Positions 1 to 8,930 of a stretch of 64,000 nucleotides of DNA are shown here, one piece after another; within the stretch, counting starts at the first letter, position 1, and every line of letters begins with the position of its first letter. The translations under genes were made by a program, and so were the position numbers. The notes under the pieces are model-generated. The model was not told the DNA's origin and ran no database searches. It saw only the letters and a list, made by a program, of their open reading frames with translations. The stretch lies in contig NZ_SRUZ01000003.1 of NCBI RefSeq assembly GCF_004791165.1, positions 806,001 through 870,000 of the forward strand. Reading direction: 5' to 3'. This DNA comes from Mesorhizobium sp. M8A.F.Ca.ET.218.01.1.1. GTDB lineage: Bacteria; Pseudomonadota; Alphaproteobacteria; Rhizobiales; Rhizobiaceae.

Positions 1-854
1 TGCGTGCCGACGTCAACGTCTCGGTGCGCCGGCCAGGGGGCGAATTCGGCACCCGCTGCGAAATCAAGAACATGAATTCGATCCGCTTCATCGGCCAGGC
101 CATCGACTACGAGGCGCGCCGGCAGATCGCTATCCTCGAGGACGGCGGCAAGATCGATCAGGAAACGCGGCTGTTCGATGCCGTCAAGGGCGAGACGCGC
201 TCGATGCGCTCCAAGGAAGAGGCGCACGACTACCGCTACTTCCCCGATCCGGATCTTCTGCCGCTGGAATTCGACCAGGCCTATGTCGACGCCCTGGCCA
301 AGGCATTGCCGGAACTGCCCGACGACAAGAAGGCGCGGCTGATCTCCTCGCTCGGCCTCTCGACCTACGACGCAGCGATCCTGGTGTCGGAAAAGCCGAT
401 CGCCGATTATTTCGAGAAGGTAGCGGCCGGGCGCGATGGCAAGCTCGCCGCGAACTGGGTCATCAACGATCTGCTGGGCGCTCTCAACAAAGCCGGCAAG
501 GACATTGAATCCGCTCCGGTTTCGCCCGACCAACTCGGTGCGGTCATCGACCTGATCAAGGAAGGCACCATCTCCGGCAAGATCGCCAAGGACCTGTTCG
601 AGATCGTCTGGAGCGAGGGTGGTGATCCTCGCCAACTGGTCGAAAGCCGTGGCATGAAGCAGGTCACCGACACCGGCGCCATCGAGAAGGCGGTCGACGA
701 GGTGATCGCGGCCAATCCCGACAAGGTTGAGCAGGCACGCGCCAAGCCGACCATGGCCGGCTGGTTCGTCGGCCAGGTGATGAAGGCGACCGGCGGCAAG
801 GCCAATCCGCAGGCCGTCAACGATCTCGTCAAGGCCAAGCTGGGCATCGAGTAA
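1..854 (+). CDS. gatB: Asp/Glu-tRNA amidotransferase subunit B, 3' part
   Basis: C-terminal part of the GatB subunit of the GatCAB amidotransferase, which converts Glu-tRNA(Gln) or Asp-tRNA(Asn) to the amidated form. The frame is already open at base 3 (RADVNVSVR, typical of the GatB core) and runs through [15 protein letters not shown] and [13 protein letters not shown], then the helical and YqeY-like tail ([18 protein letters not shown]) that binds tRNA. The 5' end lies outside the window, so the first ATG/GTG inside is not the real start. A GNAT gene follows after 4 bases and is probably co-transcribed. Family assignment is certain. Confidence 0.97.
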   Translation, partial: RADVNVSVRRPGGEFGTRCEIKNMNSIRFIGQAIDYEARRQIAILEDGGKIDQETRLFDAVKGETRSMRSKEEAHDYRYFPDPDLLPLEFDQAYVDALAKALPELPDDKKARLISSLGLSTYDAAILVSEKPIADYFEKVAAGRDGKLAANWVINDLLGALNKAGKDIESAPVSPDQLGAVIDLIKEGTISGKIAKDLFEIVWSEGGDPRQLVESRGMKQVTDTGAIEKAVDEVIAANPDKVEQARAKPTMAGWFVGQVMKATGGKANPQAVNDLVKAKLGIE

Positions 855-858
855 AGGC

Positions 859-1353
859 ATGTTCGTCCGCACCGCCGGGGATCGCGACCTCGCAGCCGTC
901 CGGGCGTTGCTAGTCGAAACATGGCATGCCACCTATGACGCGATCTACGGCGCCGAACGGGTCACCGAGATCACCAATGAATGGCACTCCGTCGCTTCTT
1001 TGAAGGCCAGGCTGGTCAAGCCGAGCAGCGAGTTCCTCGTTGCCGATGACGGCAAGCGCATTGGCGGCATGGCCTTTGCCGAAGCCGTCGGTGACGGCGG
1101 TGTGGTTATGCTCAGGCAGCTCTATGTGCTTCCTGCGCTGCAGGGCCGAGGCATCGGCGGCATGCTGCTCGACGAAATCATCGAGAGTTTTCCGGAAGCC
1201 CATGGGATTCGGCTCGAAGTGGAAGAGAAGAACACCCGCGCCGTAGCCTTCTATCGGGCCAATGGCTTCGTCCAGGCCGGCCGCACCGACAATTGCGGCT
1301 CCGCCGGTTCGGCCATCCCGGCGTTGATCTATGAACGGGTACTTGCTGCCTGA
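859..1353 (+). CDS. GNAT family N-acetyltransferase
   Basis: A 164-residue protein with the GNAT acetyl-CoA fold. The motif A region reads LYVLPALQGRGIGGMLL (about residues 89-105), giving the Q/RxxGxG/A pyrophosphate loop, followed by the motif B region with VEEKNTRAVAFYRANGF. It lies 4 bases downstream of the gatB stop, so it is probably read through from gatB. The substrate (small amine, peptide or protein N-terminus) cannot be told from the sequence. Confidence 0.88.
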   Translation: MFVRTAGDRDLAAVRALLVETWHATYDAIYGAERVTEITNEWHSVASLKARLVKPSSEFLVADDGKRIGGMAFAEAVGDGGVVMLRQLYVLPALQGRGIGGMLLDEIIESFPEAHGIRLEVEEKNTRAVAFYRANGFVQAGRTDNCGSAGSAIPALIYERVLAA

Positions 1354-1503
1354 CCACCGTGGCGGCGTGATCACCTTCGCGCGAGCGCCCGCCCCGGGCT
1401 CCGTTTTCGTTTGACGGCCCTGATGTCCGCCACCAAAGGTGCTCAGGCCGACCCGCTCGAAGCCGGAATAAACCGACGCGCGCGGGACGGCTTGGGGGGA
1501 ACC

Positions 1504-2202
1504 ATGCCAAGCCTGCCGGAACTGATGCCGACCGAGGTGTCGGACGAAACCTTTGGCGGCGTCACCTATCACATAGCGGGCGAACTGGTGCCTGTGCTTT
1601 CCGTCGACGTGACGCGGATGCCTGTCTATTTCGAGCACCACATCCTGCTGTGGAAAAATTCCACGATCACCATCGGCCTGAAATCGCTGAAGGGGGCGCT
1701 GAAGCGCATGATGGCCGGCATGCAGATCTTCGTCACCGAGGCGTCGGGAGCGGGCGTCATCGCCTTCAGCCGCGACGGACCCGGTCACATCGTGCCGATT
1801 CACCTGCGGCAAGGCGAGGAGATCCAGGTGCGCGAGCACCAGTTCCTGGCCGCCACCGGCAATGTCGACTACACGTTCGAGCGTGTACGCGGCCTGGCGA
1901 CAATGCTGTTCGGCCAGAGCGGCTTCTTCATCGACCGGTTTCGCGGCGATACTGGGGACGGCATCGTCTGGCTGCACGGCTACGGCAACGTTTTTGAAAA
2001 GACGCTCGCTCCGGGCGAAACCATCGACATCGAACCCGGCGGCTGGCTGTTCAAGGATGCCTCGGTCAGGATGGAAACCAAGATCGACCGGCTGTCGAGC
2101 GGCTTCTTCGGTGCCAACATGAATTTCATCGTCAACCGCTTCACCGGCCCCGGCAGGGTCGGCATCCAGTCAATGTACCTGCATATGCCGACCGAGGAGT
2201 AG
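1504..2202 (+). CDS. AIM24 family protein
   Basis: A 232-residue protein of the AIM24/TIGR00266 beta-barrel family, recognised from the repeated Gly- and beta-rich segments (LLWKNSTITIGLKS, GIVWLHGYGNVFEKTLAPGE, FIVNRFTGPGRVGIQSMYLHM). Family members are widespread in bacteria and their molecular function is unknown; the yeast namesake is mitochondrial. The frame is open further upstream, but ATG 1504 is preceded by the purine run GGGGGGA and is the better start. No signal peptide is evident. It is followed by about 150 bases with no recognisable feature before the convergent panC. Confidence 0.85.
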   Translation: MPSLPELMPTEVSDETFGGVTYHIAGELVPVLSVDVTRMPVYFEHHILLWKNSTITIGLKSLKGALKRMMAGMQIFVTEASGAGVIAFSRDGPGHIVPIHLRQGEEIQVREHQFLAATGNVDYTFERVRGLATMLFGQSGFFIDRFRGDTGDGIVWLHGYGNVFEKTLAPGETIDIEPGGWLFKDASVRMETKIDRLSSGFFGANMNFIVNRFTGPGRVGIQSMYLHMPTEE

Positions 2203-2353
2203 GCTGGGGGAGCCGCAAGCGGGACGGGTGAAGGCCAGGATCGGCGCGGTCGCAGGTGGCGACAGTTCGCGTATCAGCAATTCGAGTTTCCGCTGTGTGC
2301 CTGGCGCCGGCAGCGTTGAGACTGCAAACAGCAATCGATAGCGCGAACGCCGA

Positions 2354-3205
2354 TCAGGCGGTGGAAACGTCCACATTGTCGATCAGCCTGGTTTTTCCCA
2401 GCCAGGCGGCGGCGAGGACGCGGCCCATTCGGTCGTGCCGCCATGGCGCAAGTGTCAGGCTTTCTCGGGCCTCGACATAATCGACTTTCTGGAAGCCGGC
2501 GACGATCAGGGCTCGGCTTGCTTCGGCGATCGTTTCTTCCTGACCTGCGCCCGCCGCCAGCGCCGTTGCCGCCTTGCGCAGGATAAGGTTGAACTGGCGG
2601 GCGGTCTGGAGTTCGGCTTCATCGAGATAGGCGTTGCGTGACGACATGGCGAGGCCATGCGCGTCGCGAATGGTCGGTGCGCCGATGATCTCGACGGGCA
2701 GGTCGAGGTCGCGGCAAAGCTGCTTGACGACGCAAAGCTGCTGATAATCCTTTTCGCCAAAGATGGCGAAGTCGGGTGCGGCCTGCAGGAGAAGCTTGGC
2801 CACCACTGTGGCGACGCCATCGAAAAAGGTGGGTCGAAAGTCCGTTTCGAGCCCGGCTGACGGGCCGCCGACCGAGATTTTCGTCGCAAAACCGGGGGGA
2901 TACATCTCGTTGACATCAGGCGTGAAGGCGAGATCGGCCTTGGCCATCGTCAGCATATCGAGGTCGCGGGCCACCTGGCGCGGGTATTTGTCGAGATCCT
3001 CGCTCGGCGCGAACTGCGTCGGATTGACGAAGATCGACACCACGCATCGATCGGCTCTTTCGAGGGCGATCTTGATCAGCGAAAGATGCCCGTCATGCAA
3101 TGCGCCCATGGTTGGCACCAAGGCGATGCGCTGCCCATCGCGCCGCCAGTCGCGGATGCGTGCGCGAAGCTCGGCAACGCTGTCGACGACGTCGGGCCGG
3201 CTCAT
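2354..3205 (-). CDS. panC: Pantoate--beta-alanine ligase
   Basis: Catalyses ATP-dependent condensation of pantoate with beta-alanine, the last step of pantothenate (coenzyme A precursor) synthesis. The 283-residue length is normal. Visible signatures are VPTMGALHDGHLSLI (the PTMGxLHxGH nucleotide-binding HIGH-type motif, residues 30-44), FVNPTQF, the FGEKDYQQL loop and the KMSKS-like MSSRN. Its ATG overlaps the panB stop as ATGA (3202-3205), so the two are translationally coupled with panB first. Confidence 0.98.
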   Translation of the reverse strand: MSRPDVVDSVAELRARIRDWRRDGQRIALVPTMGALHDGHLSLIKIALERADRCVVSIFVNPTQFAPSEDLDKYPRQVARDLDMLTMAKADLAFTPDVNEMYPPGFATKISVGGPSAGLETDFRPTFFDGVATVVAKLLLQAAPDFAIFGEKDYQQLCVVKQLCRDLDLPVEIIGAPTIRDAHGLAMSSRNAYLDEAELQTARQFNLILRKAATALAAGAGQEETIAEASRALIVAGFQKVDYVEARESLTLAPWRHDRMGRVLAAAWLGKTRLIDNVDVSTA

Positions 3206-4044
3206 GCTTCATCCCCGCCATTTGTTTTTGAAAAGACATGGGCACGGCCGGGGAATTCGCGGTCCCGTACCTCCGATGCGTAGCGCTCGGCGGCATGCGC
3301 GATCACGCTGCGCAGATCGGCGTATTGCTTGACGAATTTAGGCACCCGGTCGACGGTCAGCCCGACCATGTCGTCGATGACCAGGATCTGGCCGTCGCAC
3401 TCGCTGCTGGCGCCGATGCCGATGGTTGGAATGGCGATGCGGCCGGTGATGTCCGCGGCGACCGTCTCGATCGTTCCTTCAATGACCAGGGAAAACGCGC
3501 CGGCCTTCTCGACCGCGAGCGCGTCGGCGATCAGGGCGGCAACATTCTCGTCCGTCCGGCCCTTGATTTTGTAGCCGCCGTCTTTCTCGACCGATTGCGG
3601 CTGCAGGCCGATATGGCCCATGACCGGGATACCGGCGGCCACGATCGCCGCGATCTGAGCGGCCATGTCGACGCCTCCCTCGAGTTTCACCGCCTGGCAA
3701 CCGGTCTCGCCAACGATGCGCCGCGCCGAGGCCACGGCTTGCGCGGCTGAATCCTCATAGGTGCCGGCCGGCATGTCGACGACGACGCAGGCCCTGGCCG
3801 AGCCCCGCATCACGGCTTGGCCGTGCGCGATCATCATCTCCAGCGAGGCGCCCAGCGTCGTCTCATGGCCATGCAGGACCATGGCGACGCTGTCGCCGAC
3901 CAGGAGCAGGTCGACATGGGGATCGAGCAGGCGGGCGATCGGGTAGGTGTAGGCGGTGAGGCAGACGATCGGCGTGCCGCCCTTGCGGCGGCGAATCAGG
4001 TCGGCACCGATGCGAATGTCGGTGGTCGGCAATTGCGTGGCCAA
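3202..4044 (-). CDS. panB: 3-methyl-2-oxobutanoate hydroxymethyltransferase
   Basis: First committed step of pantothenate synthesis: transfers a hydroxymethyl group from 5,10-methylene-THF to alpha-ketoisovalerate to give ketopantoate. The 280-residue protein shows CLTAYTYPIARLLD, LLLVGDSVAMVLHG (metal-binding Asp), KLEGG, PVMGHIGLQPQS and IGIGAS, all typical of PanB. The start codon is TTG, with a very strong AAAGGAGG Shine-Dalgarno 6 bases upstream, which makes this start convincing. An imperfect inverted repeat sits in its leader. Operon panB-panC. Confidence 0.98.
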   Translation of the reverse strand: MATQLPTTDIRIGADLIRRRKGGTPIVCLTAYTYPIARLLDPHVDLLLVGDSVAMVLHGHETTLGASLEMMIAHGQAVMRGSARACVVVDMPAGTYEDSAAQAVASARRIVGETGCQAVKLEGGVDMAAQIAAIVAAGIPVMGHIGLQPQSVEKDGGYKIKGRTDENVAALIADALAVEKAGAFSLVIEGTIETVAADITGRIAIPTIGIGASSECDGQILVIDDMVGLTVDRVPKFVKQYADLRSVIAHAAERYASEVRDREFPGRAHVFSKTNGGDEA

Positions 4045-4057
4045 TCGTCGCCTCCTT

Positions 4058-4087
4058 TAGCCCCCGAGGCGGAGAGGATTTCCGCCT
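4058..4087 (-). promoter_or_regulatory. Inverted repeat in panB leader
   Basis: On the minus strand the panB leader contains AGGCGGA and TCCGCCT separated by 6 bases, a perfect 7-bp stem that lies just before the AAAGGAGG ribosome binding site. It could influence translation initiation from the TTG start. No regulator or riboswitch class is recognised, so the functional reading is speculative. Confidence 0.35.
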
Positions 4088-4143
4088 GGGCGCGCAGAGC
4101 TTTAGAAAGAGCGGCAAGGCTTGGCAAGCGTGCATCCGGCCAC

Positions 4144-4173
4144 CCCAGGGATCACAGGCCCAGGGATCACAGG
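4144..4173. repeat. 15-bp tandem duplication
   Basis: Two exact head-to-tail copies of CCCAGGGATCACAGG in the spacer between panB and the NDUFA12 homologue. Nothing else recognisable lies in this 240-base spacer. Confidence 0.6.
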
Positions 4174-4287
4174 CTTGTGTCGGGTCCCTGGCGCGCCATT
4201 TGCGCGCTCCCGCGGCAAAACCCTTGCCTTCCCGAGGGCCTGACGCCATAAGCAGGAAACGGGCGCCACCAGCGCGAGGGTTCTGAG

Positions 4288-4686
4288 ATGAAGACTTTCC
4301 TGACGCAGTTTTTCACCTGGTGGAACAGCCAGACGCTGGGAACGCGCCTGCACACCTGGCGGTACGGCAAGAGGGTCGGCCAGGACGAGGCCGGCAATGT
4401 CTACTATGAAGGCGGTATCGATTCGGAAGGCCGTACGCGCCGTTGGGTCATCTACCGCAACTATTCGGAAGCGTCGGCCATTCCGCCGGGCTGGCACGGC
4501 TGGATTCACCATCGTGTCGATGTCGCTCCCCCCAGCGACGACTACCGGCCGCGCGACTGGCAAAAGCCGCACCTGCCCAATCTGACCGGCACGCCCGCGG
4601 CCTATCGCCCGAAGGGCTCGGTGCTGACCAACCAACATCGCCCGCAGGTCACCGGCGACTACGACGCCTGGACGCCGGGGTCGTAA
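4288..4686 (+). CDS. NADH dehydrogenase accessory subunit, NDUFA12 family
   Basis: A 132-residue homologue of the mitochondrial complex I accessory subunit NDUFA12/B17.2, which alphaproteobacteria share. Diagnostic segments are GTRLHTWRYGKRVGQDEAGN, YYEGG, RRWVIYRNYSEAS and the VTGDYDAWTP end. It is predicted to sit on the matrix/cytoplasmic side of complex I. It is monocistronic here, far from any nuo cluster, which is usual in Rhizobiales. Confidence 0.93.
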   Translation: MKTFLTQFFTWWNSQTLGTRLHTWRYGKRVGQDEAGNVYYEGGIDSEGRTRRWVIYRNYSEASAIPPGWHGWIHHRVDVAPPSDDYRPRDWQKPHLPNLTGTPAAYRPKGSVLTNQHRPQVTGDYDAWTPGS

Positions 4687-4825
4687 CGGCGCGGGTTTGT
4701 AACCGTAAGGTGCAGGCCGGTCCTTTATCGCCACAATTGGTGTTTAGCTGCTTGCTGATCAGAAAACGGCGACTAGCCTTGGCGATCGATGGAATCACCT
4801 GGGCGCGAACCACCGGTACCCCTGC

Positions 4826-5422
4826 ATGAGCTTTTTCAACCTGATATCGACAGGCGGTCTGACGCTAGCCGCCAGCCTCGCCGTCAGCACCGTCGCCTTT
4901 GCGGCTTCACCCACACCTGCCGCCCCGGCGCCGCCAGCGGCAGCGGGATCGGATCGCATTGCCAACCCGGTCGCCGAGTTCGCCGGTATCGACAAGATCA
5001 CCGGCCGCATCATCACCTTCGATGTCTATATCGACGAGACGGTGCAATTCGGCGCCCTGCAGGTGACGCCACGCGTCTGCTATTCCCGGCCGGAGAACGA
5101 GGAGCCGAAGACCGATTCCTTCGTCGAGGTCGACGAGATCACGCTCGACCGCAAGATCCGCCGCATCTTCACCGGCTGGATGTTTGCCGAAAGCCCTGGC
5201 CTCAATGCCGTCGAGCACGCCGTCTATGACGTCTGGCTGAAGGAATGCAAGCAGAAGTCGGATGTACCGGCGCCTGATGCTGGCAAGGCCGACGGAGCGA
5301 AAGCCGACGCCTCGAAGCCGGCCGCGACCAAGCCCGCCTCGGCCAGGCCCAAGCCCCCGGTCACTCCGGACGCGGCACAGCCGGACGACGCCGCGGAACC
5401 GGACACGACCACCGCCAACTGA
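4826..5422 (+). CDS. DUF2155 domain secreted protein
   Basis: A 198-residue exported protein. Residues 1-28 form a signal peptide (LTLAASLAVSTVAFAA). The core (about 45-150) matches DUF2155: GRIITFDVYIDETVQFGAL, a conserved Cys in VTPRVCYSRP, IFTGWMFAESPGLNAVEHAVYDVW and a second Cys in LKECKQ; the two Cys may form a disulfide. The tail (from about 150) is low-complexity Lys/Ala/Pro-rich and probably disordered. Function unknown; in Rhizobiales it commonly neighbours the NDUFA12 homologue and aat, as here. Confidence 0.85.
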   Translation: MSFFNLISTGGLTLAASLAVSTVAFAASPTPAAPAPPAAAGSDRIANPVAEFAGIDKITGRIITFDVYIDETVQFGALQVTPRVCYSRPENEEPKTDSFVEVDEITLDRKIRRIFTGWMFAESPGLNAVEHAVYDVWLKECKQKSDVPAPDAGKADGAKADASKPAATKPASARPKPPVTPDAAQPDDAAEPDTTTAN

Positions 5423-5484
5423 TCTCTTGGAACCGCCATGGCGGGCGCGCGTTGGAGCATCAAGACGTGCCCGGAGGATATGCT

Positions 5485-5868
5485 ATGTCGGACAGCAAGC
5501 GGATCATGGCCAACAAGGCCGAGTTGTTGGAACTCGAAAAGGGGTTCTGGACGGGTGACAGTGCCTACTACGCCGCCAACGCGGACACCGAATGCCTGGT
5601 GGCGTTTCCGCGGATGGCCAAGGCGATGGATAATGCCGATCTGGCCGAGACCGCGACCAAGCCCAACCGCTGGCGCGATCTCGAGATTGAGCTCAAGGGC
5701 ATAATCGAGCCGGGCAGCGACATCGTCATGCTGACCTACGAGGCGCATGCGACGCGCGAGAATGGCGAACCCTACGCCGCACTGGTCAGCACCGGCTATG
5801 TCCACCGCGTCAACGGTTGGAAGATGATGTTCCATGCGCAGACGCCGATCGAGGCTGCGCCCAAGTAG
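5485..5868 (+). CDS. NTF2-like / DUF4440-type protein
   Basis: A 127-residue protein resembling the NTF2/SnoaL-like DUF4440 fold: an N-terminal helix (LLELEKGFWTGDSAYYAANAD), then curved beta strands ending VHRVNGWKMMFHAQTPI, the usual last strand of the fold. ATG 5485 follows CCGGAGGAT and is preferred to an in-frame ATG at 5452. No catalytic residues can be assigned, and function is unknown. Confidence 0.7.
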   Translation: MSDSKRIMANKAELLELEKGFWTGDSAYYAANADTECLVAFPRMAKAMDNADLAETATKPNRWRDLEIELKGIIEPGSDIVMLTYEAHATRENGEPYAALVSTGYVHRVNGWKMMFHAQTPIEAAPK

Positions 5869-5878
5869 GGCTTGATCC

Positions 5879-6496
5879 CTACGGAAAGAAGATCGCTTCA
5901 CCCTTGAGCGCGTCGGCCAGCATCTTTTCATACTTGCCGCGCGGCACGTCGACAGCGCCAAAGCGCTTGAGGTGCTCGGTGGTGAACTGCGTATCGAGGA
6001 GCGCGAAGCCGCGTGCCTTCAGGCGCTCGACGAGATGCACGAGACAGATCTTCGACGCGTCCGTCTCTTTGGAAAACATGCTTTCCCCGAAAAACACCCG
6101 CCCGAGCGAGACCCCATAGAGCCCGCCGACCAGACGCCCCCCCCGCCATGCCTCGACCGAATGGCAGTGTCCCATCCGGTGCAGTTGCACATAGGCTTCG
6201 CGGATCGGCGCGTTGATCCAGGTCGAGCGGCGCTCCTCGCGCTTTTCGGCGCAGCCGTCGATCGTCGCCTCGAAGTCGAAGTCGAAACGGATGTCGAACG
6301 GGTGCCTGCGGATCGTCTTCTGCAGGCTTTTGGGCGTGTGAAAGCCCTCGAGCGGAATGATGCCGCGCTTTTCCGGGCGCACCCAGAACACTTCCGGGTC
6401 ACCAGCACTTTCGGCCATCGGGAACACGCCCGAGGCGTATGCCTTGAGCAGAAGGTCGGTGGGGATGCGATAGCCTGGCGCGTATGGACGGGTCAT
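5879..6496 (-). CDS. aat: Leucyl/phenylalanyl-tRNA--protein transferase
   Basis: Adds Leu or Phe from aminoacyl-tRNA to the N-terminus of proteins starting with Lys or Arg, marking them for ClpS/ClpAP degradation (N-end rule). The 205-residue length is normal for alphaproteobacteria. Family signatures are [50 protein letters not shown] and LLDTQ. It starts 12 bases after the accC stop and is the likely last gene of the aroQ-accB-accC-aat unit. Confidence 0.97.
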   Translation of the reverse strand: MTRPYAPGYRIPTDLLLKAYASGVFPMAESAGDPEVFWVRPEKRGIIPLEGFHTPKSLQKTIRRHPFDIRFDFDFEATIDGCAEKREERRSTWINAPIREAYVQLHRMGHCHSVEAWRGGRLVGGLYGVSLGRVFFGESMFSKETDASKICLVHLVERLKARGFALLDTQFTTEHLKRFGAVDVPRGKYEKMLADALKGEAIFFP

Positions 6497-6508
6497 CGCG
6501 TCCCCGCG

Positions 6509-7852
6509 CTATTCGCCCTTGGCCAGATATTTTTCCAGCCAATGGATGTCGTAGTCGCCGTTGGCGATGTCGGCATTGCCGACGAGATCGCGAAACAGCG
6601 GCAACGTCGTCTTGATGCCGTCGACGACGAATTCGTCGAGCGCCCGGCGCAGCCGCATCATGCATTCGACTCGGTTGCGCCCATGCACGATCAGCTTGCC
6701 GATCAGGCTGTCATAGTAGGGCGGGATCTTGTAGCCGGAGTAGACACCGGAATCGACGCGGATTCCGAGGCCGCCGGGCGTATGAAAATGGGTGATCGTG
6801 CCGGGCGAGGGGGTGAAGGTGCGCGGATCCTCGGCATTGATGCGGCATTCGATGGCGTGGCCGTTGAACTTGATGTCTTCCTGCTTGACCGAAAGGCCGC
6901 CGCCGGAAGCGACGCGGATCTGCTCGTGGACCAGATCGATGCCGGTGATCGCTTCCGTCACCGGATGCTCGACCTGGAGACGCGTGTTCATCTCGATGAA
7001 ATAGAACTCGCCGTTCTCGTACAGGAACTCGATCGTTCCGGCGCCCGAATAGCCGAGATCGGCAATCGCCTTGGCGCAGATGCCGCCGATGCGCGACCGT
7101 TCCTCGGCGTTGAGCGCCGGCGAATTGGCCTCTTCCCAGACTTTCTGGTGGCGCCGCTGCAGCGAGCAGTCGCGTTCGCCGAAATGCACGCCGCCGCCGA
7201 AGCCGTCGCCGAACACCTGCACCTCGATGTGGCGCGGCTTCTCCAGGTATTTCTCGATGTAGACCGCGTCGTCGCCAAAGGCCGCGCCGGCCTCCGAGCG
7301 CGCCGTCTGCAGGGCGATTTCGAGGTCCGCCTCGGTATGCGCCACTTTCATGCCGCGTCCGCCGCCGCCGGCCGACGCCTTGATGATGACGGGATAGCCG
7401 ATCTCGGCGGCGATCCGCCTGGCTTCCTTTTCCTCGGTCACCGCACCGTCGGAGCCGGGCACCACCGGAATGCCAAGGCGCTTTGCGGTGCGCTTGGCCT
7501 CGATCTTGTCGCCCATGACGCGGATATGGTCGCCGGACGGACCGATGAAGGTGATGTTGTGCGCCGCCAGGATGTCGGCGAACTTGGCGTTCTCCGACAG
7601 GAAACCGTAGCCCGGATGCACGGCGTCGGCGCCGGTGATCTCGCAGGCCGCGACGATCTGGTGGATGTTGAGATAGCTGTCGCGCGACGGCGGCGGACCG
7701 ATGCACACGCTTTCGTCGGCCAGCCGCACATGCATGGCGTCGGCATCGGCGGTCGAATGCACCACCACCGTCTGGATGCCGAGTTCCTTGCAGGCGCGCA
7801 GCACCCGAAGTGCGATTTCGCCGCGATTGGCGATGAGGATCTTCTGGAACAT
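6509..7852 (-). CDS. accC: Acetyl-CoA carboxylase, biotin carboxylase subunit
   Basis: ATP-dependent carboxylation of biotin on BCCP, the first half-reaction of malonyl-CoA synthesis. A 447-residue ATP-grasp enzyme: N-terminal [34 protein letters not shown], Gly-rich ATP loop [27 protein letters not shown], the metal-binding [16 protein letters not shown] and ECRINAEDP. It starts 10 bases after accB and is part of the same operon. Confidence 0.98.
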   Translation of the reverse strand: MFQKILIANRGEIALRVLRACKELGIQTVVVHSTADADAMHVRLADESVCIGPPPSRDSYLNIHQIVAACEITGADAVHPGYGFLSENAKFADILAAHNITFIGPSGDHIRVMGDKIEAKRTAKRLGIPVVPGSDGAVTEEKEARRIAAEIGYPVIIKASAGGGGRGMKVAHTEADLEIALQTARSEAGAAFGDDAVYIEKYLEKPRHIEVQVFGDGFGGGVHFGERDCSLQRRHQKVWEEANSPALNAEERSRIGGICAKAIADLGYSGAGTIEFLYENGEFYFIEMNTRLQVEHPVTEAITGIDLVHEQIRVASGGGLSVKQEDIKFNGHAIECRINAEDPRTFTPSPGTITHFHTPGGLGIRVDSGVYSGYKIPPYYDSLIGKLIVHGRNRVECMMRLRRALDEFVVDGIKTTLPLFRDLVGNADIANGDYDIHWLEKYLAKGE

Positions 7853-7862
7853 CCGGCTCGCT

Positions 7863-8324
7863 CTACTCGATCACGACAAGCGGCATGCCGTATTCGACCG
7901 GCGTCGCGTCCTCGAACAGGATCGCCGTCACCGTGCCGGCGCGCGGCGAGGGAATCTGGTTCATCGTCTTCATCGCCTCGATGATCAAGAGCGTCTGTCC
8001 TTCCTTGACCTTCTGGCCGACCTCGATGAACGGCTTGGCGTCCGGCGACGGCGCCAGGTAGGCAGTACCGACCATGGGCGAAGGGACGGCGTTCTTGGAC
8101 ACGTCGACCGCGGCCGGGGCAGCCACGGCGGCAGATTGGGATGCCGCTGCCGGCGCATAGGCCGGTTGCGGTGCGGCGATCGCATGGACGGTAGGCGCCT
8201 GCCGTGACACCCGTACCTTCAGGTCGCCGAGTTCAACCTCGATCTCGGTCAGGTTGGTGTCGTTCAGTATGCCCGCCAGATCGCGGATCAGTTGCTGGTC
8301 AACACCGGTCTTCTTTATCGACAT
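7863..8324 (-). CDS. accB: Biotin carboxyl carrier protein of acetyl-CoA carboxylase
   Basis: A 153-residue BCCP. The N-terminal dimerisation part ([23 protein letters not shown]) is followed by an Ala/Pro-rich linker and the biotinyl domain, with biotinylated Lys in [12 protein letters not shown] 8324 has AGAAGG upstream and gives the usual BCCP start MSIKK. A longer reading from ATG 8354 would overlap the aroQ stop as ATGA and cannot be excluded. Confidence 0.95.
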   Translation of the reverse strand: MSIKKTGVDQQLIRDLAGILNDTNLTEIEVELGDLKVRVSRQAPTVHAIAAPQPAYAPAAASQSAAVAAPAAVDVSKNAVPSPMVGTAYLAPSPDAKPFIEVGQKVKEGQTLLIIEAMKTMNQIPSPRAGTVTAILFEDATPVEYGMPLVVIE

Positions 8325-8350
8325 TTTCGAGCCTTCTGTTTGTTGGCCGG

Positions 8351-8785
8351 TCATAGGCGTGCGGCCAGCGCTTGCAGCGCCAGCGTGTAGCCGAGCGGCC
8401 CAAAGCCACAGATCATGCCGACAGCGACCGGCGCGACCATGGAGACGTGGCGGAACGGTTCCCGCGCGTGGATGTTGGAAAGGTGAACTTCGGCGACCGG
8501 CAGCGGCGCGATCGAGCGGATGGCGTCGTGGATGGCAATCGAGGTATGGCTGTAGGCGCCTGGATTGATGACGATGCCGGCGGCCTTGTCGCCGGCTTCC
8601 TGGATCCAGTCGACAAGATCGCCTTCATGGTTCGACTGGCGGAAATCGATCTCGATCCCGAGCGCTTTGCCTGCCTGCTTGCAGTCGTCGGCGATGGCCG
8701 CGAGCGTCTTGCCGCCATAGATGCCCGGCTCGCGCTTGCCGAGCGCGTTGAGATTGGGACCGTTCAGGACGAAAACCGTTTTCAA
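8351..8785 (-). CDS. aroQ: 3-dehydroquinate dehydratase, type II
   Basis: Third step of the shikimate pathway. The 144-residue dodecamer-type enzyme has [20 protein letters not shown] (with the flexible-loop Arg and Tyr), [30 protein letters not shown] (catalytic His) and [17 protein letters not shown]. It begins with TTG with AAAAGG upstream; no in-frame ATG gives the conserved N-terminus. First gene of aroQ-accB-accC-aat. Confidence 0.97.
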   Translation of the reverse strand: MKTVFVLNGPNLNALGKREPGIYGGKTLAAIADDCKQAGKALGIEIDFRQSNHEGDLVDWIQEAGDKAAGIVINPGAYSHTSIAIHDAIRSIAPLPVAEVHLSNIHAREPFRHVSMVAPVAVGMICGFGPLGYTLALQALAARL

Positions 8786-8858
8786 AAAAGTCGACCTTTT
8801 CCGGCGCCGACGTCAAGCCGGCGCGCTGGGCCTCTATACCGGGCATAGTCGCCCGCGG

Positions 8859-8882
8859 AAAGAGCGCAAGTGCGTTCTTTCA
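8859..8882 (-). terminator. Possible terminator after the DsbA-like gene
   Basis: On the minus strand AAGAACGCA and TGCGCTCTT pair across a 2-base turn with one internal mismatch, followed by TTCC, about 50 bases past the stop. The T-tract is weak, so this is tentative. Confidence 0.35.
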
Positions 8883-8930
8883 CTGTCCACAACAGGCCGA
8901 AACGTGCCCGTGAAGAAAACCACTCGCCGG

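Noticed and set aside
910..1977. Long minus-strand open frame over the GNAT and AIM24 genes
   Set aside because: It is antisense to two well-supported genes, has His/Arg-rich composition typical of GC-rich shadow frames, and matches no family.
5972..7984. A 670-codon plus-strand open frame over aat and accC
   Set aside because: It is a shadow of aat and accC on the other strand; its translation is Asp/Arg/His-rich without domains.
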